Positions 1 through 8,942 are shown, counted from the stretch's first letter. The stretch: DNA of 64,000 bases from JAIQGF01 sp051006995 (GCA_051006995.1 JBPCSQ010000031.1:91936-155935); one strand, 5' to 3'. Notes: generated by a model from the letters alone, not told the origin. Numbers and translations: made by a program.

Positions 1-2
1 TT

Positions 3-107
3 TTTCGAGCCTACGAGTTCGTCGTGCCCGTCAACGGCAGGCTGGCGCTTTCCTTCGAGGAAGCGGCGCGGGTGTTTCGGCAACAAGAAGAGATGGTGAC
101 CCGCTAA
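3..107 (+). CDS. 3' end of an unidentified protein (cut by window edge)
   Basis: An open frame enters from the left edge and stops at TAA 105-107. The visible 34 residues end in RVFRQQEEMVTR and are mixed hydrophobic then charged. There is too little to name a family. It converges on glnA, and the hairpin between them serves mainly the glnA side. The reading frame is supported by its codon bias and by the absence of an alternative, but the product is unknown. Confidence 0.55.
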   Translation, partial: FRAYEFVVPVNGRLALSFEEAARVFRQQEEMVTR

Positions 108-111
108 GAAG

Positions 112-138
112 AAAAAGGCCCGACATTTCGCCGGGCCC
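112..138 (-). terminator. Rho-independent terminator of glnA
   Basis: GGCCCG (117-122) pairs with CGGGCC (132-137). Read on the minus strand the stem is followed directly by TTTTT (116-112), the standard intrinsic terminator layout, about 30 bp after the glnA stop codon. Confidence 0.8.
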
Positions 139-166
139 GTAACTCCTAACTACCAACTCCTGCTTT

Positions 167-1579
167 TTAGATGTCGTAATACAACGCGAACTCGTACGGA
201 TGCGGGCGCAGGCGAACGGCGCTCACTTCCTTGTCTCGCTTGTATCCGATGTAGGTTTCGATCAGCGGCTCGGTGAAGACGTCGCCCTTGAGCATGAACT
301 GGTGGTCGCGCTCCAGTGCATCCAGCGCGTCCTCCAGCGAGCCCGGCATGGACGGGACCTTCGCCAGCTCCTCCGGACCCAGATCGTAGATGTCCTTGTC
401 GAGCGGCTGTCCGGGATCGATCTTGTTCTCGATTCCGTCCAGACCCGCCATCATCATCGCCGCGAACGCCATGTACGGATTGCAGCTCGGATCCGGAGGC
501 CGGAACTCGACCCGCTTTGCCTTCGGCGATGCCGAGTACATCGGGATGCGGCAGGCCGCCGAGCGGTTCCGCCTCGAGTACGCCAGGTTTACCGGAGCTT
601 CGAAGCCCGGCACCAGGCGCTTGTACGAATTCGTGGTCGGCGCAATGATGGCCGAAAGCGCCGGGCCGTGCTTGATCAGGCCGCCGATGTACCACAGCGC
701 CATCTGCGACAATCCCGCGTACCCGTCGCCGGCAAACAGCGGCTTGCTGCCCTTCCACAGCGACTGATGGGTGTGCATGCCGCTACCGTTGTCCTGGAAC
801 AGCGGCTTGGGCATGAAGGTCACGGTTTTGCCGTACTGGTTGGCGACGTTCCGCACGATGTACTTGTAGAGCATCATGTGGTCGGCCGAGCGCACCAGCG
901 CGTCAAATTTCAGGTCGATTTCGGTCTGTCCGCCGGTGGCTACTTCATGATGATGGCACTCCACCGTCAGACCGCAGTTCTGCATCATCAGCGTCATCTC
1001 GCTGCGCAGGTCCTGATAGTGGTCGGTCGGCGGCACCGGGAAATATCCTTCCTTGTACCGCGGCCGGTAGCCAAGATTATTTTCTTTGCGGCCTGAATTC
1101 CAGCGCCCTTCCTCGGCGTCAATGAAGTAAAAGCCGTGCTGCTCGCGCTGGTCGAAGCGCACGTTGTCGAAGATGAAGAATTCGGCTTCCGCGCCCATGT
1201 ATGCGGTGTCGGCGATCCCCGTCGAGCTGAGGTACATTTCCGCTTTTTTGGCGATGTAGCGGGGATCCTTGTCATAGCGCTGCTTGGTGACCGGATCCTG
1301 CACGTCGGCGATCATGACCAGCGTGGGAACTTCGGTGAATGGGTCGAGCATGTACCAGTCAGTGTCGGGAATGAGCAGCATGTCGCTTTCGTGGATCGCA
1401 GCCCAGCCGCGGATCGACGAACCGTCCATGCCGAACCCTTCCTCGAACGAGCTCTCGCTCACCTGGTCCATGGGATAGGAAACGTGGTGCCATAGTCCCG
1501 GAATGTCGGTGAAGCGCAGGTCCAGCAGCTTGGCCCCATTTTGCTTGGCAAACTCCAGGACGGTTTTCGCAGTAGCCAT
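167..1579 (-). CDS. glnA: Type I glutamine synthetase
   Basis: It makes glutamine from glutamate, ammonia and ATP in the cytoplasm and is the entry point of nitrogen assimilation. The protein is 470 aa, the usual GSI length. It has the N-terminal beta-grasp part (VLEFAKQNGAKLLDLRF), the FGMDGSSIRGW segment, the metal and ATP-site stretch around MHTHQSLWKG, and NRSAACRIP near the active site. Tyr398 in DKDIYDL matches the adenylylation site of GSI-beta enzymes, so control by GlnE-type adenylylation is likely. The ATG at 1579 is chosen because GGAGCAAC precedes it; an in-frame start nine codons upstream lacks such a site. It stands alone, with its own terminator. Confidence 0.97.
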   Translation of the reverse strand: MATAKTVLEFAKQNGAKLLDLRFTDIPGLWHHVSYPMDQVSESSFEEGFGMDGSSIRGWAAIHESDMLLIPDTDWYMLDPFTEVPTLVMIADVQDPVTKQRYDKDPRYIAKKAEMYLSSTGIADTAYMGAEAEFFIFDNVRFDQREQHGFYFIDAEEGRWNSGRKENNLGYRPRYKEGYFPVPPTDHYQDLRSEMTLMMQNCGLTVECHHHEVATGGQTEIDLKFDALVRSADHMMLYKYIVRNVANQYGKTVTFMPKPLFQDNGSGMHTHQSLWKGSKPLFAGDGYAGLSQMALWYIGGLIKHGPALSAIIAPTTNSYKRLVPGFEAPVNLAYSRRNRSAACRIPMYSASPKAKRVEFRPPDPSCNPYMAFAAMMMAGLDGIENKIDPGQPLDKDIYDLGPEELAKVPSMPGSLEDALDALERDHQFMLKGDVFTEPLIETYIGYKRDKEVSAVRLRPHPYEFALYYDI

Positions 1580-1872
1580 AGTTGCTCCGTTTTCCTCGTC
1601 TGGCACGGGCTTCCGCCCGCGCTGCCATGTGACGGTCTTCTCCGCAGCATGCGGCCAAGGCTGTCACACCGGTTGGTTTTGGATAAAGGTTTGCGGGCGG
1701 CTGCCACATCCCAGGGCGAATGCAGCCGCACTATTTCAGCATAGATGGCCACATAGCAGAGCAGGAAATTTGTATTTTTTATCAGGCCGATAGAAACCGC
1801 TTATGCGAATCCGGAATTGGATCAAGGCAAGCCAGGACGAATGTCATGCACTTCGCACTTGGCACTCGCCGG

Positions 1873-2394
1873 TCAGTCCACGCCCACCACCTTGCTCCTT
1901 CTCTCCACCAGCACCACGTCGCGCCAGACGCCATCGCGTTTGCCGATGCGCTCGCGCTTACCGACTTCGCGGAATCCGTTCGTCAGGCAGAGCTTCAAAC
2001 TGGCGACATTTTCCGGGAATATCGCGCCCTGCAACATCCAGAAGCCCGCCGCCTCCGCCGCCGTGATCGCTGCCTTCATCAGCGCGTCACCGACGCCCTG
2101 CCCGCGCGCCCATGACGCAACATACACGCTCAGTTCCGCCACGCCGGCGTAGCAGGACCGCTGCGAGACGCGGCTCATTGCGGCCCATCCGGCAATGGTG
2201 CGCCCGCGACGCGCCACCATCCGCGCTACCGACAGATGCGCGCGGTCCCACTGTTCCCAGGTGGGGGCCAGCGTTTCAAAGGTCGCGTTGCCGGTGGCAA
2301 TCCCTTCCAGGAAGATGGCCGACACGTTCGGCCAATCGGCCGCCGCCATGTTGTCCACGGTCACCGCTGCTCGTTCTGGTTTTGTCGAATGCAT
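1873..2394 (-). CDS. GNAT N-acetyltransferase, phosphinothricin acetyltransferase-like
   Basis: It is a predicted acetyl-CoA-dependent N-acetyltransferase of the PAT/MddA type, a group that acetylates amino-acid analogues such as phosphinothricin or methionine sulfoximine. The visible signatures are FLEGIATGNATFET near the N-terminus, the acetyl-CoA loop around RGQGVGDALM and the C-terminal NGFREVG typical of this subfamily. Length is 173 aa from ATG 2394; an in-frame TTG at 2427 would add 11 residues and has no better ribosome site. It is divergent from the gene at 2533. The substrate is inferred from family only. Glutamine synthetase, the target of such analogues, lies next door, which may be coincidence. 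Confidence 0.85.
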   Translation of the reverse strand: MHSTKPERAAVTVDNMAAADWPNVSAIFLEGIATGNATFETLAPTWEQWDRAHLSVARMVARRGRTIAGWAAMSRVSQRSCYAGVAELSVYVASWARGQGVGDALMKAAITAAEAAGFWMLQGAIFPENVASLKLCLTNGFREVGKRERIGKRDGVWRDVVLVERRSKVVGVD

Positions 2395-2507
2395 ATTCAC
2401 TTCGTTGCCCAAAATGGGCGCTATCAAGTGCTTGGGACTAGCGACCAGGGTCTACCGACTATACAATCCAGCATAGTCTTCGCCGCCCGGATGCGGAAAT
2501 CGCAAGT

Positions 2508-2525
2508 TTTTATCGTCCGATAAAA
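2508..2525. promoter_or_regulatory. Perfect 8-bp inverted repeat over the ribosome-binding site of the 2533 gene
   Basis: TTTTATCG (2508-2515) and CGATAAAA (2518-2525) are perfect inverted copies separated by TC. The right arm overlaps the purine-rich AAAGGA that precedes ATG 2533. It could be an operator or an RNA hairpin hiding the ribosome site. There is no T-run in the right place for a terminator. Confidence 0.4.
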
Positions 2526-2532
2526 GGATTTT

Positions 2533-2973
2533 ATGGCCGACGTGCACTCCGTGATCGATCGTTATCGCGAGCTGCTGGAGGCGCGCCACGAACGCCTCAG
2601 CCCCGATAGCCTGTTCAGCAACACCAAGAACCAGCTCGAAAAGACCATCCTGGAGCGCCTGGAGGCCGAGCGCGATCCGCAGAAGGCTTCCTCGTTGATC
2701 GAACTTTTCGCCGAGCTTGCCTCGTTTGTTCCGGAGGGCGATTACGAGCTTTACCGTCAATGCCTCGCGCGCGCGCACGCCGATAACGATGTGCGCCAAC
2801 TCCTGGAGCTCATGGATACCTACGATCACGACGCCATCCAGAAGGAACTGGACGTCCGCAAGGACAACGAACTGATTCGCTATTACGCTCTGCACCGCCG
2901 CGTCATGCGCGAGCGCCTCGCCCGCCGACAGCAGGCCCAGGCCGTAATGTCACTGAACGCGCCAGCCCATTGA
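2533..2973 (+). CDS. Conserved hypothetical helical protein
   Basis: I do not recognise this 146-aa protein. It is cytosolic (no signal or membrane segment), rich in Glu, Arg and Leu, and predicted almost wholly helical: an N-terminal VIDRYRELLEARHERL, a central LERLEAERDPQKASSLIELFAEL and an Arg-rich tail. AAAGGA lies four bases before the ATG. It is followed 78 bp later by a LysR regulator on the same strand. An inverted repeat overlaps its ribosome site. Confidence 0.75.
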   Translation: MADVHSVIDRYRELLEARHERLSPDSLFSNTKNQLEKTILERLEAERDPQKASSLIELFAELASFVPEGDYELYRQCLARAHADNDVRQLLELMDTYDHDAIQKELDVRKDNELIRYYALHRRVMRERLARRQQAQAVMSLNAPAH

Positions 2974-3051
2974 AGCACGATGTTGCCGGTTCTGAGTGCT
3001 GGACGCCGAGTGCTCAGCTAGAGCCAATGGCTGAGAGCTAAGAGCTGTTTT

Positions 3052-3951
3052 ATGGATTTCGACCAGCTAGAAACGTTTCTTGAGGTCGCGCGACTCTCCA
3101 GCTTCTCGCGCGCCGCGGAGAAACGTTTCCGCACCCAGCCCGCGATTTCCGCGCAGATCCGCGCCCTCGAGGATGAAATCGGCGCCAAGTTACTGGACCG
3201 CTCCGGCGGCAAGGTTTCCGTCACCGCCGCCGGCAAAGTATTTCAGAAGTATGCGGAGGAGACTGTCGCCGCCCGCAAGGCCGTGATCACCGCCATGGCC
3301 GAGATGGAACGGGTCCCTCGTGGCGAAATCGTCGTCGGCGCCAACGAAGGCACCTGCATGCACATCCTGCCCGAGGTGTTTGCCGAGTTCAAGAAGCTCT
3401 ATCCCGGCGTCTCGGTCAACATCAACCGGCTGGAGTCCGCCGGCATTCTCGAGTGCGTGATTGACAACTCCGTGGACTTCGGCATCGTTTCCCTGCCCGT
3501 CAACGACAACCGCCTTACTGTCGTTCCCATCCACCGCGACGAGCTGGTGGTGATTGTTCCTCCCAAGCATCCTTTGGCCAAATCGAAGGGCGTGGAGGTC
3601 GCTGAAGCCGCCAAGTACCCGCTGGTAATGCCTGAGGCGGGCCGCACCCGCGACGCTTTGGAGCAGCTCTTTCACGAGCGTAAGCTAAAGTTGAACCTTT
3701 CCATGGAACTTGGCTCCAGCGAGCTACTTAAGCGCTTCGTCGCCGCCGACGTCGGGATCGGTTTTATCGCCCGCTCCAACGTCGAGGAGGAGGTCCACGC
3801 GCGCACTCTGATCGCCATTCCCATGGCCGACGCGACTATCCGCCGCGATCTGGCGCTGGTCTTCCGCAAGGACAAGGCGCTCTCCCGGGCCGCGCTCGCT
3901 TTCATTGACATCGCCGTCAAACTCAAAGCTGCCAAGCAAGCGACCTCGTGA
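3052..3951 (+). CDS. LysR-family transcriptional regulator
   Basis: This is a DNA-binding regulator of 299 aa, the normal LysR length. Residues 1-60 form the winged helix-turn-helix (MDFDQLETFLEVARLSSFSR, then a QPAISAQIRALE recognition helix). Residues ~90-290 form the periplasmic-binding-protein-like effector domain, with REIVVGANEGT-type strands. The CysB/CysL/CbbR branch fits best by eye, but the effector cannot be told. No typical Shine-Dalgarno is present: the ATG follows a degenerate GCTAAGAGCT repeat. Target genes are not evident; it is not divergent from an obvious partner. Confidence 0.93.
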   Translation: MDFDQLETFLEVARLSSFSRAAEKRFRTQPAISAQIRALEDEIGAKLLDRSGGKVSVTAAGKVFQKYAEETVAARKAVITAMAEMERVPRGEIVVGANEGTCMHILPEVFAEFKKLYPGVSVNINRLESAGILECVIDNSVDFGIVSLPVNDNRLTVVPIHRDELVVIVPPKHPLAKSKGVEVAEAAKYPLVMPEAGRTRDALEQLFHERKLKLNLSMELGSSELLKRFVAADVGIGFIARSNVEEEVHARTLIAIPMADATIRRDLALVFRKDKALSRAALAFIDIAVKLKAAKQATS

Positions 3952-3981
3952 TGCCCATGCGCCGCGTCCGGCGCTGGGTCC

Positions 3982-4452
3982 CTACTTTTGTGCGGTGATC
4001 GGCCTTGCGGCACTCGCTTGTTTTTCGCACCTGCCGAGGTCGTCCTGCACCTGCAACACGTCCAAGCCTTTCTCCCCGGAACTATCTTTCATCTTCTTGG
4101 CGGTAATCTTGACCCGCTCACCGGGTTTCATTGGCGAGCCAATCAGGTGATGCGACTTGCCGTTGTCTTGGACGATGGTGTTTCCATCCGGCCCGATGCA
4201 GCCGGTGATTTTGGGATGCCGGAACTTCACTACGTACAGGACTGCGGCGCCGGCTCCAGCCCCTGCCGCCGCGCCAATGGCGGCTTTGTTGGGTCCATAC
4301 CTCGGCGTGGAAGTGGTCCCCACGGTACCCATGCCTCCGGTGGTAGCTCCCCCCACGCCGGGCATGCCTCCTCCGCCTAGGTATTGCGCCCAGGCGAAAC
4401 TTGAGACCAGTAGCGTAATCGTCGCAATCGTGATTGACCGTCGGACATGCAT
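3982..4452 (-). CDS. Exported protein with one Cys-bracketed domain
   Basis: The 156-aa product starts with a signal peptide (MHVRRSITIATITLLVSSFAWAQ, cleavage after AWA). A Gly/Thr-rich linker and a hydrophobic AAAGAGAGAAVLYVV stretch follow, then a small beta domain running from Cys85 (ITGCIGPDG) to Cys142 (DDLGRC). The same layout, GC[ILV] at the front and a single Cys at the end 57-73 residues later, occurs in the proteins at 11782 and 13027. GGGAGCAGAATC precedes ATG 4452, which settles the start over an upstream in-frame codon. It acts in the periplasm or outside. Function is unknown; the two cysteines probably form a disulfide (inference). Confidence 0.8.
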   Translation of the reverse strand: MHVRRSITIATITLLVSSFAWAQYLGGGGMPGVGGATTGGMGTVGTTSTPRYGPNKAAIGAAAGAGAGAAVLYVVKFRHPKITGCIGPDGNTIVQDNGKSHHLIGSPMKPGERVKITAKKMKDSSGEKGLDVLQVQDDLGRCEKQASAARPITAQK

Positions 4453-4688
4453 GATTCTGCTCCCTTCATACAATTGAAGGAAGCTCGAGACCGGAATGGG
4501 TTACACGGTGGTACAACTCGAGCGGGGACAACGAGGCACTCTGGACAGCCGCTCTACAGAGGCTGGATCGCCTTCGAGCGCGGTGGCTTAACAGCATCGC
4601 TAATGATGTAACAGGAGGGCGGCGTCAAGCGTCTATATGTAGAGTAGTTTGCGAATTGGGCGGTGACTCTCTGCAGATGGAGTTCGCA

Positions 4689-4940
4689 ATGGATGATGTC
4701 GGCCAACGTGTTATCAGCGTCGTGGCTTTGGCCAAGAAGTTATCGGTCACGGCGGTCTCTCTGAACAGCTCGCTCGCGGAACTCGGGTTCGATTCCCTCG
4801 ATACCATCAACCTCATGTTCGACCTGGAAAGCGAGTTCAACATCTCCATTCCCGACGAACAGGCGCGTTCCATCCGATACGTGGGAGAAATTGCCGACGG
4901 AATCCGCTTGCTGCTGTCCAACAGCGCGGCCGGGGTATAG
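4689..4940 (+). CDS. Acyl carrier protein
   Basis: A small acidic 83-aa carrier. LAELGFDSLDTINLMF carries the phosphopantetheine Ser36 in the DSL motif, and the four-helix ACP layout is intact. GGAG six bases before ATG 4689 decides the start; ATG 4677 and a TTG at 4656 are also in frame. Only 3 bp separate it from the ketoacyl synthase at 4944, so the pair is an operon. Because it is paired with a single KAS and an exported protein and not with fab genes, it is probably a dedicated carrier rather than the main fatty-acid ACP (inference). Confidence 0.92.
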   Translation: MDDVGQRVISVVALAKKLSVTAVSLNSSLAELGFDSLDTINLMFDLESEFNISIPDEQARSIRYVGEIADGIRLLLSNSAAGV

Positions 4941-4943
4941 AGC

Positions 4944-6155
4944 GTGCGGCGCGTTGTTGTCAGCGGGTTGGGCATGGTTTGCGCCATGGGGCGCGACCGC
5001 GAGCAGGCCTGGAAGGCGATGTGCGAAGGTACTTCGGCCATCCGTCCCATCCGCTCCGTGGACACGGCGAAGCTTCGTTTTCACATGGGCGCTGAAGCCG
5101 GCGATTTCGATTCCGCGGCGCACTTTCCAAATGGCGGCCGCAATCTTCTGGATCGCTTCGCTCAATTCGGCGTAGTCGCTGCGCGGGCGGCCCTGGCCGA
5201 TGCCGGCTTCGAACTGACGCCTGCGCTGCGCGGCCGTACATGCGTCATCACCGGATCCTGTCTCGGCGGACAGTCTTCACAGGACGCCGGTTTCTTCGAT
5301 CTTTATGAGCGCCATCTGGATCGCGTCCACCCCTTGACCATCCTCCGCACCATGGCCAATGCAGGCGCCAGTCATATCTGCATCGACCTTGGACTGACCG
5401 GGGCGGCGTACACCATCAGCACTGCCTGTGCCTCTGCCGCCCACGCCATCGGACAGGCGTTCTGGATGGTTCGCTCCGGCATGGCGGATGCGGCAATCAC
5501 CGGCGGCAGCGAAGCTCCATTTAGCTATGGGATTCTCAAGGCCTGGGAGGCAATGCGGGTGATCGCTCCCGACACCTGCCGTCCATTTTCCAGGGACCGC
5601 AAAGGCATGATTCTTGGCGAAGGCGGCGCCATGCTGGTTCTGGAGCCACTGGAATCGGCCCGGGCACGCGGCGTGCAGCCCTATGCGGAAGTCATCGGCT
5701 TCGGCATGAGCTCCGATGCCCACCATGTCACTCAGCCGACGGTAGCCGGTCCCGCCAGCGCCATGCGGGCAGCATTGCAGGATGGAGAAATCCCTCCGGA
5801 ACGTATTGGTTACATCAACGCTCATGGCACCGGCACAGCCGCCAATGACGTTACGGAAGTCAGCGCGATCCGCGAAGTCTTCGGCGATTACGCCGAAAGC
5901 CTGGCGATCAGTTCCACCAAGTCGCTGCACGGCCACGCTCTGGGAGCGGCCGGCGCGTTGGAGGCGGCCGCTACAGTTCTGGCTCTGCGGCGCGGCCTGC
6001 TGCCCCCAACCGCAAACTTCACCGCGGCCGACCCTGATTGCGATCTCGACGTGATTCCCAACTGCGCACGCGAAACTCGAGTGGATTGTGCGCTCTCAAA
6101 TTCTTTTGCTTTTGGTGGGTTGAATGCTGTCCTTGCGTTTCGAAGTCTTGCCTGA
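4944..6155 (+). CDS. Beta-ketoacyl-ACP synthase (FabF/KAS II-like)
   Basis: It condenses an acyl group with malonyl-ACP. The 403-aa thiolase-fold protein has Cys162 (TACASA), His294 (NAHGTGT), Lys326 and His331 (KSLHGHALGAAG), the complete Cys-His-His set, and a C-terminal NSFAFGGLNAVL loop. The GTG start at 4944 follows the ACP stop by 3 bp. Its 3' end overlaps the next gene by 32 bp, a sign of coupled translation. The absence of other fab genes suggests a specialised acyl product, for example a modified lipid or aryl-polyene-like chain, but nothing in the sequence fixes the product. Confidence 0.94.
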   Translation: MRRVVVSGLGMVCAMGRDREQAWKAMCEGTSAIRPIRSVDTAKLRFHMGAEAGDFDSAAHFPNGGRNLLDRFAQFGVVAARAALADAGFELTPALRGRTCVITGSCLGGQSSQDAGFFDLYERHLDRVHPLTILRTMANAGASHICIDLGLTGAAYTISTACASAAHAIGQAFWMVRSGMADAAITGGSEAPFSYGILKAWEAMRVIAPDTCRPFSRDRKGMILGEGGAMLVLEPLESARARGVQPYAEVIGFGMSSDAHHVTQPTVAGPASAMRAALQDGEIPPERIGYINAHGTGTAANDVTEVSAIREVFGDYAESLAISSTKSLHGHALGAAGALEAAATVLALRRGLLPPTANFTAADPDCDLDVIPNCARETRVDCALSNSFAFGGLNAVLAFRSLA

Positions 6156-6951
6156 ACGGCGGCCTTTTACATGGCCGCGATGGCTCCTTCTGCTGGTCTA
6201 TGCCTTGGCCTCGCTTCCTTTAGCGGCTGAGACCGTACCGGTGCGGCATGCCGAGGGCCTGGTCCACGGTTTTCTCGTCTTACATAATCTGGAAGGCGAA
6301 CCTCTGGCCGATGGCGACCTGCTCCAGACCGCCCGCGGCGATCGCGTCAACACCCAACTGATCTTTCACTTCAAAGATGGCTCACTTCATCACGAAACCG
6401 CGATTTATTCCCAGCGCGGCCGGTTCCGGCTCCTCAGCTATCACCTGGTGCAGAAAGGGCCGGCCTTCAAGCATCCGATGGAGATGTCGATACAAGCCGG
6501 CGGCAACGTGACCGTCCGCTACTCGGACAACGGCGAGGAAAAGGTGGCCTCCGATCATCTCAACTTGCCCGCGGATGTGGCTAATGGTGTCATCCTTACC
6601 CTGTTGAAGAACATCGCGCCCGATGCGCCGCAAACCACCGTCGGCTTTGTGGCGGCCACACCCAAACCGAGGCTGGTTAAGCTGCTCATCACTGACCAGG
6701 GTGAGGAGCCGTTTTCCACCGGCACTGCCGCGCGCAAAGCTGTTCACTACGTGGTGAGGGTCCAGATCGGCGGCCTGGCCGGCAAGCTCGCCGACTGGCT
6801 GGGCAAGGAACCACCCGACAATCATGTGTGGATTCTCACCGGCCCGGCGCCCGCTTTCGTCAAGTTTGAGGGTCCCCTCTTCTACGGTGGGCCGGTTTGG
6901 CGAATCGAACTGGTCAGTCCGGCTTGGCCGCATAAGCCAAGCACGGAATAG
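6124..6951 (+). CDS. Exported or membrane-anchored hypothetical protein, partner of the ACP/KAS pair
   Basis: The 275-aa protein has an N-terminal WPRWLLLLVYALASLPLAAE signal or anchor and then a periplasmic, mostly beta domain with FHFKDGSLHHETAIYSQ and the region around HPMEMSIQAGG. I do not recognise the family. The ATG lies inside the ketoacyl synthase (32-bp overlap) after a GGTGGG ribosome site, so it is the third gene of that operon. A role in moving or handling the lipid made by the operon is an inference from position only. Confidence 0.8.
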   Translation: MLSLRFEVLPERRPFTWPRWLLLLVYALASLPLAAETVPVRHAEGLVHGFLVLHNLEGEPLADGDLLQTARGDRVNTQLIFHFKDGSLHHETAIYSQRGRFRLLSYHLVQKGPAFKHPMEMSIQAGGNVTVRYSDNGEEKVASDHLNLPADVANGVILTLLKNIAPDAPQTTVGFVAATPKPRLVKLLITDQGEEPFSTGTAARKAVHYVVRVQIGGLAGKLADWLGKEPPDNHVWILTGPAPAFVKFEGPLFYGGPVWRIELVSPAWPHKPSTE

Positions 6952-7073
6952 TCCGAGTTCGAGAGCCCACCGGCGCCGTGGCTCCGAAAAAATTTCAAAA
7001 ATTTACGTGCACGCTTCGCCCTGCGTGTTATTTTTCTGAACTATTCTTGGTGCTAACGAGGAGGGCTGGCGAA

Positions 7074-7631
7074 TTGGGCAAAAACATGGTCCCACGGCGG
7101 ATCTTTCTTACCAAGGGCGTCGGGAAACACAAAGAGCGTCTCACTTCCTTCGAGTTGGCCTTGCGCGACGCCGGCATCGCCGCTCAGAACCTGGTGCGCG
7201 TCTCCTCCATCTTCCCGCCGCAATGCAAAATCATTCCCCGTGCTTTGGGACTGCGCCATCTCAACCCCGGCGAGGTCGTCTTTGCCGTGGTCGCCGAGAA
7301 CTCCACCCATGAACCGCATCGCCTGCTGGCCTCCAGCATCGGCGTCGCGATTCCCGCCGACCGCTCGACCTATGGGTATTTGAGCGAGCACCACTCTTTC
7401 GGCGAGACCGACGATCAGGCGGGCGATTACGCCGAGGAACTCGCCGCCGAAATGCTGGCCACCACGCTGAATGTGGAGTTCGATCCCGACAAGAGCTGGG
7501 ACGAGAAGAAAGAGGTCTATCGCCTCTCCAACAAGATCGTTCGCACCATGAACAACACCCAGTCGGCCGTCGGCGACCGCCATGGCAAATGGACCACGGT
7601 CATCGCCGCCGCCATTTTTATCTTCGACTAG
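7074..7631 (+). CDS. pdaD: Pyruvoyl-dependent arginine decarboxylase
   Basis: It converts arginine to agmatine and CO2, the first step of the putrescine route encoded by its neighbours. The 185-aa proenzyme is expected to self-cleave between Ser44 and Ser45 in LVRVSSIFPP, creating the pyruvoyl group; the archaeal enzyme has the same VSSI motif. IPRALGLRHLNPGEVVFAVV and a C-terminal MNNTQSAV stretch also fit the family. AGGAGG stands nine bases before TTG 7074. The ATG at 7086 is also possible but is 21 bases from that site. The gene converges with the deoxyhypusine-synthase-like gene, 9 bp away. Confidence 0.93.
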   Translation: MGKNMVPRRIFLTKGVGKHKERLTSFELALRDAGIAAQNLVRVSSIFPPQCKIIPRALGLRHLNPGEVVFAVVAENSTHEPHRLLASSIGVAIPADRSTYGYLSEHHSFGETDDQAGDYAEELAAEMLATTLNVEFDPDKSWDEKKEVYRLSNKIVRTMNNTQSAVGDRHGKWTTVIAAAIFIFD

Positions 7632-7640
7632 GACTAGGGT

Positions 7641-8783
7641 CTAGCGACTGCCTTTTAGCCGTTCCAGCACCGCCCCCACTACCAGCGGCAGCCCGACGGT
7701 CGCATCCACGAACAGCTCCGCGAATTTTCCGCCTTCTTCCGGGGGCACGAATTTCCCCCACGACACCGCCTCTGTGTACGGGCTGCCCGACAGCCCTCCC
7801 CAGTACACCGGCTCCGGACAAATGCGCAGTCCGTAGTGGAAGCGTTTCAGTGGGACGTCCTCGCCTCCGCGGCGATGACGCAGCTCCAGATACGGCCCGA
7901 GCTGCTGCGTCCAGTTTCGCGGCACCCCGCCTCCGATGGTGAACACGCCCATGCGCGGCGACCCCAGCATCGTATCGGCATATTTGTTGACGTCTTCAAA
8001 GGGATCGAATCGCAACAGCGGACGTTTCTGCCGCGCCCGCATCCGGTTATGCAGCGCGAAGTCCAGCCCGAGCTCGGAATCGCTGAACGCCGGCACGAAC
8101 ACGGGGACATTTTTTTCAAATGCTGATTTTAAGATTCCGCGCCCTTCCACGTGCCTGCTCAGGTGCTCGCCGATGGCGCGGTTCAGCTTCCAGGAGCACA
8201 GCGTCTCCTCCGCGTCCCACTCATTTAGGATTCTGCCGACAATCTTCTCCACCTGGTCCAGGTTCTGCTCCGGCTCCAGCGTGTCGTACACCCGGTTGTA
8301 GCCCGCCTCGTAGAGTTCCACGTCGTTCATCTTCGGGTCATAGACGTAATGCGAGCGCCCGATGCCCTCCACCAGGCCGTGCGCCATCAATGCACCGGTG
8401 GACACCAGCGCCCGCACGATCCCATGGTCGATCAGGTCGGTGATAACCAGCCCCTGCTTGGCGACGGTCATGGCCCCTGCCAGGGTCATCACCACCAGGC
8501 ATTCGCGATCGCGCGCCATCGCCTCCAGCACGTCCGCCGCCTGCCCAACCTGCCGCCCGGTGAATGCCGTCTGCCCCATCGCGCGCACCAGGTCGTCAAT
8601 CCCGTGGATCTTCCCAAGATCCAGCGGCTCCAGCGGAACCAGCTTGTCTTCCTCCGGCGTATGCAGCCGCCGCTCGATGCCGGTGCCCTCGGCGGTGTGC
8701 CCCGGTCCCGCCTGCTTTTGGCCATGCCGACGATTTTTACTCTCGCGACCCGCGGATTTCTTTTTCGCCTGCTCTTTCTTCAC
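7641..8783 (-). CDS. Deoxyhypusine synthase-like protein (putative polyamine-forming enzyme)
   Basis: The 380-aa protein is of the deoxyhypusine synthase family, which uses NAD to transfer an aminobutyl group from a polyamine to a lysine or an amine. The catalytic lysine is kept (Lys344 in EAVSWGKF), as are VMTLAGAMTVAKQGLVITDL near the front and FTIGGGVPRNW in the NAD region. A Lys-rich, low-complexity N-terminus (residues 1-35) precedes the domain. Bacteria lack eIF5A, so members like this are thought to act on small polyamines, for example to make homospermidine. Its place among arginine decarboxylase, agmatine deiminase and carbamoylputrescine hydrolase supports that (inference). Confidence 0.9.
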   Translation of the reverse strand: MKKEQAKKKSAGRESKNRRHGQKQAGPGHTAEGTGIERRLHTPEEDKLVPLEPLDLGKIHGIDDLVRAMGQTAFTGRQVGQAADVLEAMARDRECLVVMTLAGAMTVAKQGLVITDLIDHGIVRALVSTGALMAHGLVEGIGRSHYVYDPKMNDVELYEAGYNRVYDTLEPEQNLDQVEKIVGRILNEWDAEETLCSWKLNRAIGEHLSRHVEGRGILKSAFEKNVPVFVPAFSDSELGLDFALHNRMRARQKRPLLRFDPFEDVNKYADTMLGSPRMGVFTIGGGVPRNWTQQLGPYLELRHRRGGEDVPLKRFHYGLRICPEPVYWGGLSGSPYTEAVSWGKFVPPEEGGKFAELFVDATVGLPLVVGAVLERLKGSR

Positions 8784-8942
8784 TCCTTCACCTCAAATGA
8801 AAGCGTTTGATTTTCGATGGAGAACAGTCAAGGTAAACGTCAGCTTCCACTCGCGTCAACGCACAATCCGCCGTTCTCTCCGCCGCTATGCCCCAGTGGT
8901 GAAAATCCGTCTGCTATCCTAGACCGCGTCCCCGGAGGATAT

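Noticed and set aside
1607..1720. Possible sigma-54 promoter for glnA
   Set aside because: GG and GC doublets near the best minus-strand candidate are 9 bp apart, and the TTGC box is missing.
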